Under the pieces are notes generated by a model that ran no database searches, was not told the origin of the DNA, and saw only the letters and a list, made by a program, of their open reading frames with translations. A program made the position numbers and the translations under genes. Positions 11,671 to 25,200 of a DNA stretch of 64,000 nucleotides are shown in pieces. This DNA comes from Phoronis australis (Eukaryota > Phoronida > Phoronidae), in NCBI GenBank assembly GCA_002633005.1, contig NMRA01000414.1, positions 154,356 to 218,355 of the forward strand. Reading direction: 5' to 3'. The stretch's first letter is position 1. Each line of letters starts with the position of its first letter.

Positions 11671-13192
11671 CAAACTAGTCGATAAGATCCTGACTTTAAC
11701 ATAAAATACAAAATGCTAAGTCATTTTACGACAAATTTCAAAGCAGACGACATGTCAACTTCTAGTGTGCTAATGCATTTGAACCAGCAACAGACGTTGT
11801 TTCACACCCCACCACAGGATACAAGAAATAGCCAAATGATATCTTTTTCAACAGCTGGGAATTCACTTTAAACAGCACGAGGACAAGAGGCAAACACTTG
11901 CTGGATGGCAAATCACACCAGAGCCAATTAAACGGCGAAAAATACAGTAAACAATATCATAGATTACATTCAGAAACCTGCAGTTACTGACCCAAACACT
12001 TTGTTCCAATTTGAAGCCAATTTCTTGGCCATAATTAAACCCACAGTCCAACAATAAAGTAGTGGTTAGGGCAACTAGCTCTAATTTGCTGGAATTAACC
12101 AGGGACACAGTGTGATTGACAACTGGCGAAGTAATAACAATTGTCCCAGATATGGTAGTCATTTTTTTTTTGAGATTTTACCAGTTAGCGAATGGTATGG
12201 TCTGATAACAATGACACGAGTCATTAGAAAGCCATCAACACATATTTGACTCAACAGAGTGATAATAAAACACAAGCCCAGTGTTGAGCTATTTTCATAA
12301 TTTTGACTTGGAATTGAGATTAAAAAGAATACAAAGAAACGAGATTACCGCTGCAAAATAAAACAAGCTTCTTATCCAAACTTTATGTTTCCATGAACTT
12401 AAAAACCATTGTTAATAAAACTTGAGCCAACAATTTTAAGTGAGCCCAACCAAAGCAGTGTACTTCCAAATTACCAAATGTCCAATGAATAAAACTGCCC
12501 ATAGCCATGTTCAGTTGGCTAAAAATGAAAATGAATTAAACCTTTTACTCCAATAAGGAATATTACGGTACCGATTTTTATGAGAGTAAAAGGCCCAATT
12601 TTACTTTCATTTTTTTTAGCCAGCTAAACACCGAAATGCAGCTTCGAAAAATCCTGAATGAAGTATGCACATGCATGTATATCAAACACCTTTGAGTGTT
12701 TATCTGAGGCTACAAAAAATTCCAAGGAGTTCTGAATTCTCCGTAAACTGTAATTTCAACTCAAGCCAATGAGAACCCCAGAAAATTCTCTACACCAGGT
12801 CAAAGCAACAACAACAGGCCAAGATGACAAATTGGATCAATCGAATTTATTCAATTTTCCATCACTGCAAATGTTTAAATGATTTTCTCTGAGAAGCAAT
12901 CAATTGCAACCAAGCAATCTGACATTTGTTATGTTCATAGTCGGAAAGCTACTGAAAGCCACCAATAGATCAGTCTTAATAAACGACATATCTAATTGCC
13001 AAGGACTATTCGTCTTAGTTTAAACAGCAAGTTATGTATAGCTTTAAATGTTGATGATAAACTGACACCAATATTGATTTCAGGAACAGTCAACCAACAA
13101 TTCCTGGAATGTGTCGATTTCACATGAAACATAAAGGAGGTTCCAGTACGGGCTTCCAACACAAAAGACAGCCTCCGGACAGGTGTTCTTAC

Positions 13193-13248
13193 AGAAAACA
13201 TCTGTAGGAGTCAACCCAGTAGTGTGAAAATCAAATTTTGCCACATCT
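13193..13248 (-). CDS. TMEM135: TMEM135 exon 7, tentative
   Basis: 56 bp, acceptor gagtaacag, donor TTTTCT|gtaaga. The phase fits exon 6 (AA+A gives Lys) and the product KDVAKFDFHTTG loosely resembles human KDGLKGFTFSAL. It leaves one base for the next exon, which I could not find. This is the weakest exon of the set. Confidence 0.5.
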
Positions 13249-16200
13249 CTGTTACTCAACGGCATAGATCATCCCATCAGCAGTATTACCTTTGGTGTAA
13301 ACCAAGCGGCAGACTAATTTCCGCTTACAAGCAGAGGGACATGATCTGAGCAAAACATATCCTTTGGAATGTCAGGCGTTTGGCACAGGTTAATGCTGAA
13401 CACGAGAAATTCGAGAAATTCGTGACACTGAAGAGAACAAAAGCTTATGGTAATTTTTAAATGTCTGGCGCATGACATGGCAGATAAGTGAAATGAAAGC
13501 TTTAGAAATTTTTCGGCGATTACTAGACTGGACTGTTTTGTGTAGATGCCATAAAACAACGGTAGCTAAAGTTTTCATTAATTACAGCTTTCGAAAAATG
13601 GAAAGTGGCAAGTCAGAGTACATGCACAGTCAAAAGCGCAGACTATTGCCTGCATGTGCATGCTGTAATCGACATCAAAATGGAAAAAAACCCAAAAACA
13701 ACGCCAGCAAGAAAGTGAAGATGACAACTCAAAGTCTCTTCAAATATTGTTAAGCTTTATACCAATCATCATCGTTACAACGCTAAAACTGGTTTGCTTT
13801 GAACCTCTTATTGGCGATACCGAGTACAATTACAGGGCTTAATCAAATGCATATCTAGTTTCATAAACTCAATAAAAACCTGGTAAGTTGATTATGCCGA
13901 CGGTCATAGACCTCAGAAAACATTCAATTATCTAAGTCAAAGTGGATAGATATGCAGTGAACTACAAGAAAAGATGAACTTACTTTGCCAAGTACATGTA
14001 CACAGCACATGCCAAGCTGAAGACGAGTACCTGAAAAATGCAAAGACTTTTTAAAGCATATCGCATAGACAATAATTTCAGTCATACATGCGACTGGAAA
14101 TAACATGGCCGTTCACATAATCACAAGTAAATGTTTCTAAATTCTCGAATGTTTCCAGAACATTCCGTTCAAGGTAAATAACTGTCACTACCACTTTTGT
14201 CAAAACCATAAAAATGATTAGCTTAAACTAAAACGGGAACATTACATTTTTGAAGATCTTTTTGGTCAACCTGGAACACTTTACCTTTTCTAATAAAATG
14301 AAATCAATGAAACTGCTCTCAAGGTGAAGGTGATACAACTTCCAAAAATGTCAGCCAATCAGCTGTGTTTCAACTGTGCTTAATCACGCTCGCCAATATT
14401 CAGTTCCACAACAGGTCATCACAATTTGGCCGTCTGATTTAAGGAAGGAAGCCAAGAACAGGAAAATGAAAGTATCACAACATTGGTTAGAGCGACCAGT
14501 ACTCCCTGCTCATAACACTATACTTCTGGTTTGAAGAACTGTTATTTCTAAAAGATTCAAAATACCTTTCAGAATAAGTAAAATAACCCAAATTTATCAA
14601 AAGCGCTTTCAAATGAGCCCCAAATGTCAAACCAAATGGACCTAAATCAGTTTACATTGAACTACATAAAAACCAGCATAGTGGGATGGAAAGCACTATC
14701 ACAAACTATGTTAACCTCATCACAGAGACCCTGTTGACAGTATCAAAATTCCTGGTCTCCTAGAATTTCCCATTGTTTTGTCATGGCACAGGTTGCCACC
14801 CATTCTAGATAACAGAACCTGAGCTAGCCATAAACAATATGTCCATTAAACAGTAGTTTATCAGTCCATCACCCTTGGGTGATGACAAAACACAGAGCCC
14901 CTTGAAAGAGGATTGTGGGAGGTCCAATGCCCTTAGTTCACAGAATGTGGTTAGAAAGTCAAGCATTTTGTAATTGTCAAGCATTCTAGATGGACATTAG
15001 GGATCAAACAACTACACTAGAACAGTATTTTTATAGCCACTTCACACTGACAAAATGGCAAGTTCATGGGATACCTAATAAGACTGTTTGGATAACAACA
15101 AGGCTATTTCATGCCAACTAACTCCAGGGGCCTGTGTTTCATGAAAGCCAGGAACGCCAGGTGAAAATAACTTTATAAGATTTAAGACAGAAATTTGGTG
15201 CTGGGCTCCCACTTGGCAATTGCTGAAAATAGGTTTTAGCCAAGGAATTTATGACTGCATCACGGCCAAGAAATAATTTGCAGAACTTTTCTTAGAAACC
15301 AGAAGTTATACGTATATTTTCAGAGACTGCACATTTTCTCGAGTGAGATCTAGTCATTTTTTTAGAAATAGTAGTGTGGAGCGCAAGACCAGACTTCAGT
15401 CTCTCAAGACTTGAGTTGCTTTTCATGAAACAAATTCATATACTACAAGTGCCTACAGTACCAGTTACAGAAACTTGGTGTGAAACTGCGAATTTAGTTG
15501 AAGCACTCGGATGAGCTTGTGAAGCCTAAAGTTTTTGCATTTTGATGCGTTGGCTATCGGAATTAAAGTAAGACATCACTCCGAAAATCCTATGCAGGCG
15601 TAACTTGTCTAAATTGGAAATATCGTATGGTGTAAGTTGTCAGATTATAAATAAAACGAAGTGCTAACAGTGGTAGAGCAATAAAAATTTTGAGCTAAAT
15701 AATACAACAATGTGTGCCTTTATTGACATCGACATCTGCCGAAAACTCCGATGACACCAAAGTTAATCTTTCACACTGCAACAAAACTGTGATTTTAAAT
15801 CCACCTACTACAACATGAACTCTCTATCTTAACTTCGATCGAAAACTGAAGCTAACCATTCACACCAATGGATATTCCTCAAAACATCGACAGTGTAAGC
15901 GACTGTTAATTGAACTTTGTATACCCCAGATTCCCATGCATGCCATATAGGGCATTCACAATACAATATTTGAAGCTTTAGCACAACAACAAATCTGCTG
16001 GTGTTGCTTTCACACCACTTTTAGCGTTCAGCAAAAAAAAACGAATCTAGTAACTTTCCTTTTATCACTTCAAAAAGGAAACTTTAAGTAGTGCCAACTT
16101 GTTGTGGTTATAAGTTCGATAACTTCATGAGTTTTTTGGGGAGTGATTTTAACTTCAACTGACTTGAGGAACTCAGATACCAAACCCACAGCAGTACATC

Positions 16201-19200
16201 AGAGTACGTGTTAACGAGGTATACCAAATTTAGAACGAATCTCAATTTAAATACAACCAAGCGCATTTGTCTAATACTTGTGCCCCCATGATATCTAAAA
16301 TCCTATTTGCAAGCCTACTTTCATGTTGTTAGGTTAGGCCATTTTTGCACCAGTGCTACCGAGGACAAAACCTTCCATTTTGTAAATCCCTGCAATTTTT
16401 TCTGACACTTGCTGATGGCTGTTTGACCTGATTAATGGAGACCTGACAAGCAGAGGAATTTCCCTCAGTATCTGGTTTGTTTATGTAGATACCAAATGGC
16501 ATTTTTATGTTTACTCAGTTTGATGAGTGAAGTTTAGCAAAACACTGGTAGGGAGACAGCTACAGACAAGGTTGACAGGTACTGGTTAGGCCGAGATTGG
16601 CATCCAATCTCACTTTCACTTTTACGAATTTGCGGATGATGGTTGGGGTGTCAGGATTTGCTTCCTGCAACAGATGCGAGTGTGTTTGTGTGTGCGTGCG
16701 TATGTGTGATCACCGATTAAACTAATAGATTCTCCTCAGTCAATTCTCTATTTCGTGGTTTAATTTCTGAAATTCCAAGGCCTGGAGCCTCATCCTTTTA
16801 CTTGAAATCAAATTATTTTTAGCACTCTCTATTCCACTTTAGTAAGAACCGAAGAATAGTGTCTATTATTTTGTGCACGAGTATCTTATGGTTTAAGTGA
16901 ATGACAGTGTAATCCCATTTCGCACTTGACTCCGGTATTAAAGATATACATTTGAGTTTAACTTGCAATCACCAGTTTTTCCTTGAAATCTCGAGTTCTC
17001 ACTTGACTTTGTAGCTCAAGTCCAAGTGTCATCAAGTGCGAATTTGGACTAAGCACTCATTTCCGTAATCCATAATATACTCAACACAGAATGTTAAACA
17101 CTAATCATCAGTTCATTTTGAATGAGAAAGGAGATTGTCAAGAACATTTTTGAGTTAGATTTCCAGTAAAAAAGTTAAACCCAGGGACAGTGATGCCACT
17201 TAACTGAAATATACGTCACACTAATTTGGTAACAGACCAAATACATATATACACAAGCTTGAAAACCCAACCTCCATTACTAAGGCTATCAGTGTTCTAT
17301 TTCTTGAGTTGGCCATGATCCAGAATTCGAACTGAGAAGGCTTTGGCCAGATTCATTGTGAATATCTCTCATATACAGACAACACGGTATAAACGAATAC
17401 TAGACAATTCCAAAAAATTGCTGCTTCTATTTAAAACTAGCAATTTTGTCAAAAATCAACTTTTGATTTTGACCACTTGCAGTTATAAAATCAATCTATC
17501 TTTTCCTTCCTTACTTAGATTAGAAATAATTTCTACGCTTGAAAAGAACTGCAGGCCAATTGTTTCAGACCAGGCCTATTATGTTCATTGTCGAGCTGGG
17601 TTCAAGTTTCAAACACCAAGGCAGTGCAGCAATCAGAGGAACAACTATTTTCAACTCAAACAAAAGGAAACAGTGTGATGATATTGCTGTGGAAGGGCAA
17701 CCGTGGTAAAATCTCGCTGACATAGAACATATGCCGTACAAGGGAAATTTTATGTTGTATTTTTGCATAAAATTTAAGTGGAAATAATCAAGTACTTTAT
17801 TGTGGCATTCACGTTGTTTAGAAGTCATGCATGTGAAATGAAAAGATCAAATTTGGCAATTATTTTTGGCGAAATATTACCGTATACCTGTGAATAAAGT
17901 TGATATTTTTAACACTTGAACATAGTTCACAATGGCTTGGAAGCAGTTTTCATTATGAGGTGAAAGTTTGACTTGACAAAACTAAATCAAGTGAACATCG
18001 TAGCCAAATCTTACCTCTCCATTTTTAAACATGGGCACAACACCACGGCTAGCCAGCATGCGATACGCAGTCTCTAAGGCCTAGAAACAAGGAGTGGAGT
18101 ATAATAGTAAATACCTTGGTGGAAAGGCAGGGAAGATGTGTGAAGAGTGCTAACAGCTACAGTCGCATAATACTCACAGTAGCTGGGACTTTGCTAGCAG
18201 CAGGCCTGCCATACCTCCTACACAAACTTGCAAGAACGCTGGCATTTTGATGTTCGCTCGCACATTTGCCAGCAGCAAAAACAGACAGCAACGTGAACCA
18301 TACTAGTGTCACTTTAGCCCCGTCCACACACAGCCTATCCCAGAACAACTTGCACTAGCGCAACTTACCCCACTTTTAAGTGAAGCGTCCATACGCACAC
18401 ATATACGATAACTAGGGTAAGGCGGAAGTTGTTGCTCTGTGCATGACAATGAAAACCTAATGCCAGTACGACACCCAAGAGAAAACTCAGCTGATAATTA
18501 CCTCTGCCCTACCCCGGTTATGTGGCCACACTGCAATTACAAGTGGTGCAACTTACCCTAGAACAAGTTACCCCACCTCGATAAGGTGGAGCAAGCTGTC
18601 ACAAGTGGGTTGAGTTGCACTAGATAAAACAGTGTCCACACAGCACTCAAACATAGCGACAACTTGTTCCAGGAGTAATGTGTTCTAGGGTCAGTCTATG
18701 TGTGGATGGCACTATAGAGTCTTTTGTTGATCATTGTGTGTAGTCAATCATTATCGTATATTTGGGTGTGAGGAAACAAACTACCTGCTGGCGAAAAGTA
18801 ACCCATTCGCAGACAGCAGGTAAAATGCTAACGTTTTCGCCACTGAAAAAACGATAGTGTTTACACTACTTACAAGAAGATAGAGAAATAGGAAGCCAAG
18901 ACTTTAAAAGTATGGAACAGCGTCATGCTTTCACGAGAATACCTTCATTTCACTCACCCATATTGAAAAGATGAAGCCAGGGGTTTAAACGCATGGAACA
19001 CCATCACGCTCTTATGAGAATACCTTCACTTCACTCATCCATATTGAAATACACAAGTGAAAAATGCAATCGTCACCAACACAATGTATACAGGAATCCA
19101 GAAGTCAATGATAGAAGGAGCTCCAATTACTGTCAATTCGCATGTAATATGAGCTCGGCTTCACTTAGAAACTGAATCAAACTTGAAATAAAGAAGGGAG

Positions 19201-22200
19201 AGTGATCTCCTTGTTCAATTTAAATAGGTAGACTTTGTGACTTTAGATGGACTTTCGACGTCCCGACTTTCCTTTGAGTTTGTCTTTGAGGACAGATGGT
19301 GAGTATGTCTAACGGGGCGTTCTGCCTTGAAGTCAGGGAGGTGCAAGCTGACTACGGTACATACTGGGTGGTGCGAGAGTAACCCCCCCAGGAGGTGCCA
19401 NGTAACCCCCGAGGAGGTGACAGTTAACTACAGTATATACTGGATGGTGTGAGTGTACCCCCCGAGATGGTACCAGTTGACGACGGTATATACTGGGTGG
19501 TGTGAGAGTACCCCCCACCCGAGGAGGTGCCAGTTGACTATATATACTAGATGCTGTGAGAGTACCCTCCGGGTAGGTGCCAGTTGACTTTTGACTATAT
19601 GCTTAGTGCCGCGCGAGAGTACCCAGAGTGTGTTCTGTCTTAAACTTCTGATTCACACATGCATTGTTTCAGAGATGGCTTCATCAGCCACTCATGCACT
19701 TCAGAATGGACGAGTGAAATGAATGCATGATTTCCAAACAGAGGAGAGCAATATTTGATTAATAAGAAAAACACATTATTTAGTCTAAATTGATGGAAAT
19801 ACTTTCATGAAACAATACGCTTAATATCAAATTTGCCTTTTTCTCACAAAATGAGAAAAGAAATGTTTCTATGACCGTATTCATTCTGGTAGTCTTGAGC
19901 AGCCGAGTAAAAAGTGACTATTTTTAACAGCGTATACTGTTAATGGCTGATTAATTAGTCATAAAGATAAAAATAACAGAGCCTCCCNNNNCCCCCCCCC
20001 CCCCCCCCCGAACTGTCACTTACCACATTAAATAGATAAAGAGTCAGTGCCCCTCTCCTGTAAGTAAATATATTTTGTAAGAATTACAACTAAAAGTTAA
20101 CAAGGATGTGATATCAGATTCAAAATTTTACATGCAGGCTAAGGTCATCTAAGAACCTAGGAATACATCTGATTTTGACTCTGCATGGCTATTTCGAAAA
20201 AATGGTTAAATCTCACTTGAGCAAAAGTACAACGCCTCCGAGAATATAATTGCTAGATATTATATCTAGACAGTGATGTGCTCATAATCACGTCACGTAG
20301 CTATAATAATAATAATAAAAGCTAAAGTTTTTTTAGATACCGTGAAGAGGGAGTGTAAGACCAAATATCTGTCAAAGTCTTAAAGACACTTTTCATGAAC
20401 AGGTGCGGATCCAGGATTTTTAAAAGGGGGGGTCGGATCAAGGATTTTTAAAAGGGGGTCCAAGTCAACAATTTGAAAATATTAGATTTGATATCACTGA
20501 AATTAAGGGAAAAAGGGGAGTCCGGACCCCCTTGATGCACCTCTGGATCCACCTATGATGAAACAGACTACAGGCCTTCATCAAAAGCAAACTGTCAGTT
20601 CTTTCCAATTTCAGTAATCAATCTACTTTGATTAACAAGCAATTTAAAGCCAATTTCATAACAAAGCGTTCTAAACCAAGAATCGTTTTTGAGACAGGTG
20701 GTGGCTTTATTCACTACTTGCACAAATTAGCCATTTTACTTGAAAACGAGGTGTTGTGTCCAAACTGCAATGGTTCTGCACAGTTGGTACATGCGCTCTT
20801 TCACGCTTGCGTTGTTACAACTGATGCCAAAACGAGGCGTCGTGTTCTAAACAACAAGGCACAACAATCATTTTTGCAGCGCCACCAAAGTGCGCAAGTA
20901 GTGAATGCCAACTGTAACCTGCAGAGTACGAGCATTTCAGCATGGTTTCATATTGCGCAGCAGGTCAATATTTATCTCCAAACGTCAAAAAGCAACGCAT
21001 ACTTTCAGTGTGAGAGCAGTAAACACTGTCAGTAATATTAAACTACAAATATGTGTAAAGATTAATAGAGACATATCAATAAAGATTAGCCATACAATTA
21101 AGCTGAAGAAATCCTTGTGAAACACCTAGAGGCAGATCCACGTGTTAGTAATATGATCACTTTTCCAAATATAATCTTCAGATTTATTCATTTACTCCTA
21201 TTATCCTTCAAACACGTGCTTGTGACTTTGTGTCACAACAAATAAAACACTACACGAGTTTTACAGTTCAGATTGCCAAATTCTTGGCTTGAGGAAATAT
21301 TGATCCAAAATTCTGTGACAAACATAAAAAAAATCAATCAAAACATATAATAACACACTTCCTCTTCAAATTCGGTTGGTGAATGTTTCGGGAAAGACAT
21401 CACTTGGTGCATTCCAAATGTTTTTATGCCTGTGATATTCTGACAAATTGAAAAACAAATTTACCACTAGTAAGAAAGTTTGAATGAAAATACAGATTAA
21501 AACGAGATGAAATTTAATCTCCTACCTGGTTTCTCGCTCCAACAAAAGGGCAAGAAACGATGCAGCGGTTGCCGGCAAAAACACGCAGCCAAATGACATG
21601 CATCCAGTGAAACGTCTATGGAAATTAAAGTTGTTCGGATGACCTCACAGCTTCACACGGTGAACAAGCAAGCCAAGCCAAATGTAAATAACAGCATCTG
21701 TGTTGCCTTCCCATTACCAAAACCTCAGTTTGTCGGAAACTGATTGCATCTTCCGATACCTTTCCAACTAAATCTTCGGTGGTAGCAACAATACAGTTAC
21801 GGTACAATCTTAACAATTTTGGACAAAACTAAAAGACAAATTACCTTTCTCATTTCTCAAGGTATTCTATCATTGTTGCGAATGACCGAAATTTTTCAAA
21901 ATATTTTCTGTTGGTAGAGAATTTGAACGTGGTAAAACATTAATTTAATGCTACAAAAGAGTTTGCACATTGCATGTGGCGACCTCAAATGATCACTCCC
22001 ATCAGAGTGTAGTTAACTTTTCCCACAGCAGGGAAGCTGTGCAAATCCACCCATTAATCCACCCTATTTTGAGAGGAGTTGTGATGGCTGTTTAAGACCG
22101 GGAGTAACCCCTTCCTGTCGATCGAAACTCCGCAAAACAGGGGAGTAACAGCCTCGATGGGAAAGCAACAGATATAGGTTTGGCCGCTTGCAGAGCAAGA

Positions 22201-25200
22201 AAACAAAACAGAAACTATTATGTGCACAAGTTGTTAGGACAATAATAATAAATAGAAACTGGACACAGTAGAAAAGAAGTCAAAAGTCAAAGGTCAACTG
22301 CTTCATATTACCTCTTTGGACTCTCAATGCAAAGGGACAGGCATGAGGCGGGTATGCCACACACAAATGCATTGAGGAAAAAATGAAATCCAGTCAGTTT
22401 TCTACAAATTATACAAAAAAGGCAACGTATTAATTGAATTTTTCACAAAATTTCTGATACACAGTGAACTTCGCAAACCAGTCTAGGTCAACAAAATATA
22501 CAGATATATGGCCTTGTCAATATTTTCCTAACTTAGGAGCAACGTTATCATTTCCCATAAGTACTCGAGATAAATGGGTGCATTCAGTCATGAGTTCCTC
22601 CATTACTTGATACAAATTCGCTGCTTTTCAGAAAATGAGAAGTCTAACTAAAAATAATACTAGCCATTAAATTTAAAGGGACTACAGTATTTTTGCCGTG
22701 ATTAAGGGGAACTTATCACAAGCAAAGATGACTTGCAAAGTGAATATAAAAGTGACAAGCAGAAATTGATGTTCTAATGATGCATTGTACATCATAAAAT
22801 GAAACTAATGACAACATTAAACAACATTACCACGGTTACTATATGAAATTAACATTTAGGTCTAGGACGACACTTGAGTATATTCGTGATACACAACACA
22901 CTAACACCTACAATATATGAGGATCAGTGAGGGATTACAATACCAACACTTATGCAAAAAAGGAGATCGGGACCTTCTGTTTCGAGAAATAATAGTATTT
23001 CTATTATTATTCAATTTCCAACAACATTGGAATTCATCCACCAAGAAAATCAATGCAAGCAACAACATGTGTTCATTCACATTTATGAATTATAGCAAAT
23101 GGCTAGCTAAAGAGGGTTTTCATTAGTTATAACGAAACTAGATAATTTTCCAATCAGTAGCTCTTAAACCCACCGTTTCTGCCCATAAGAGCCTTCCGAG
23201 GCACTGCATGTAGATTCTTTGATATTTGCACCCACGTTTTCGTGGACAATAAATTTAACAAAGTTAAAGTGTATGCGGGTTATTAAATTGTAAATTTCTG
23301 TAATTTATGCAAATTAAGGCCGTCATATATTCGAAACAGAAGTGCATCTATTTATTAATAACAGTGAAATTTATAAATGTATGAAATTCAAGAAAAACAA
23401 CATCGACTACGCTTTTCAAGAATTTTGACAGAACTCATCCGAAATTGAAGACACATATTATGAGTACTGCGCTGTCCGCAAATTCATCGTGAACCAACCT
23501 GTCAACTCATTCCATTAAACTCATTGACCATACAATCACGGTATCAAAACAATTTATGTGCGGTGTCTAGTACCGCAGTTATAAGCACAAGTTGAACTTT
23601 CGATAATGGCATTCTGAAGTTGCATAAATGATGCAAAATTACGATTTATCCACTTGCAAAATAGCTCTATTAAATTCACTGGCCGTGAAAATATGAAAAT
23701 AAATCACCAGAGGTTCTTGGTAAGAAATCATTTTGCATAACGGTGATATTATGACCTAAAAATTAGGGTTGTTATACTTCTATTGGCAGAAACAAAGCAG
23801 GCATTGGTGGAATAATTTAAGCACTGTAACTACCCTTTCTTAAGCTTATTAACTGGTCTTTTGTTAAATTAATATAGGCCAATTTTGTAGATTTTTATAG
23901 AACTGATTTTTTTTTCTACTACGAGATTAGTCATCATTCACTAATGATCTCAATCGGAGTGTGAAGTTACTCGCGCGTACAAGTTGCACGAATGGAGGAT
24001 GTGGTTTTGCTAGATTTATCTCCCAGGATGACCCAGATTTGAATTGAGCAATTAATCACACCCCCCCTCTCGTTTCAATTGCACACACGAAGCACGTGCT
24101 AGATTTATATCCCGGGTCGACCCAGATTTCAATTCAGCAATCAATCACCCCCNCCCCCCCCCCCCCCATTGCAATTGCAAAGTTTAGATCGGGCCGCGAA
24201 CGAATCGTCTGTGTTTTACTCGAGGAAACGAAATGTAGTCGTGTTCACTGATCTGAAACAGTACTTGCTGATACGGTAAGTGGACTGCTATTCAACTTTT
24301 ATAAAGCTCCGTGGTATGACATTTCGCAGTGTGCTAATAAATTTGAAAACATCAGAGTTTTTAGCAAGTCTCGCGAAATCACCCTTTCAAAGTCAAAATC
24401 CTGTTTCTGTTTGAGCCGTGAGAAACTTTGTGGTTATTGGGTTCCGCTGATTGACCGAACTTACAAGTTTCGAACTCGAATGAACACCCCACGCCCTTGC
24501 CGGGTTCGGCTAAAATTTGGACATAAGCGGCCACTGCTTGGGTAATCACCACCCCCGACTTTGGCCAATTTTCGGTTTAAGCGCCCACTGCTTGGGTAAT
24601 CGCCCATCCTTTTCTCAGGGTTTCCCAATTTACGTGCCCAGGGCATTAACTCACGAGTTAACGGTAATACTACATATATTTATTTGAACACAGAAAATTG
24701 TTTAATTATCCAATACAAACTCCCAAAGTGTAAGCTATGTTATCACTAGCCAGTTAGTATCTTTTAATCGTACTTCACGCACAATATAAATTTATACATT
24801 ACTGTCAAAAATATACTTACCTAAACAAACAGAAGAAAGACAAAAAACATATTCCATTGACAGACAGAAATGCGGAAGACCGTAGGACATCGAACCACAA
24901 CCTCCTTTTAAAATATTCTTTTCCGCGTCTTTTGTATAAAGCAGTAATCTGTAATATAAATACCACCCATTTCAGCAGCCATATTGAATGTGAACACAAA
25001 CAGTAAACAAACGGGATCCTTCACTACTTCACTTTAGTGTTACGATTCCTGAGTTTCGACTCCGAGGGCTGAAGCTGGAAAATTAGGGTATCTACCCCCA
25101 TTGGAGAATAGACAAAAAAAAGTGGATACATTTGTGGGAGTTTCGTTGAAACCTCCAGGTGTCTCCTATGCAACAGAATTCTCATCAGACCTCACCTGAG

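Larger units (their letters stand above)
1409..13192. other. Repeat-rich stretch with no supported exon
   Basis: About 11.8 kb between the LINE remnant and the most 3' recognised TMEM135 exon. No ORF here shows a recognisable domain, and none of the possible minus-strand splice-bounded ORFs matches the missing C-terminal half of TMEM135. It contains several local and dispersed duplications, listed separately. It is either the 3' part of TMEM135 with undetected exons and long introns, or intergenic DNA. Confidence 0.6.

Noticed and set aside
11870-11988. Minus-strand ORF with possible splice sites (FLNVIYDIVYCIFRRLIGSG)
   Set aside because: The phase does not join to exon 7 and there is no convincing match to the TMEM135 C-terminal half.
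18156-18195. Minus-strand 40-bp candidate for TMEM135 exon 4 (RYGRPAASKVPAT)
   Set aside because: Phase fits, but the sequence is not hydrophobic and does not match; 20024-20057 matches far better.
18874-18901. Minus-strand 28-bp candidate for TMEM135 exon 4 (LGFLFLYLL)
   Set aside because: Phase fits and it is hydrophobic, but it lies at the edge of a tandem duplication and loses to RRGALTLYLFNV at 20024-20057.
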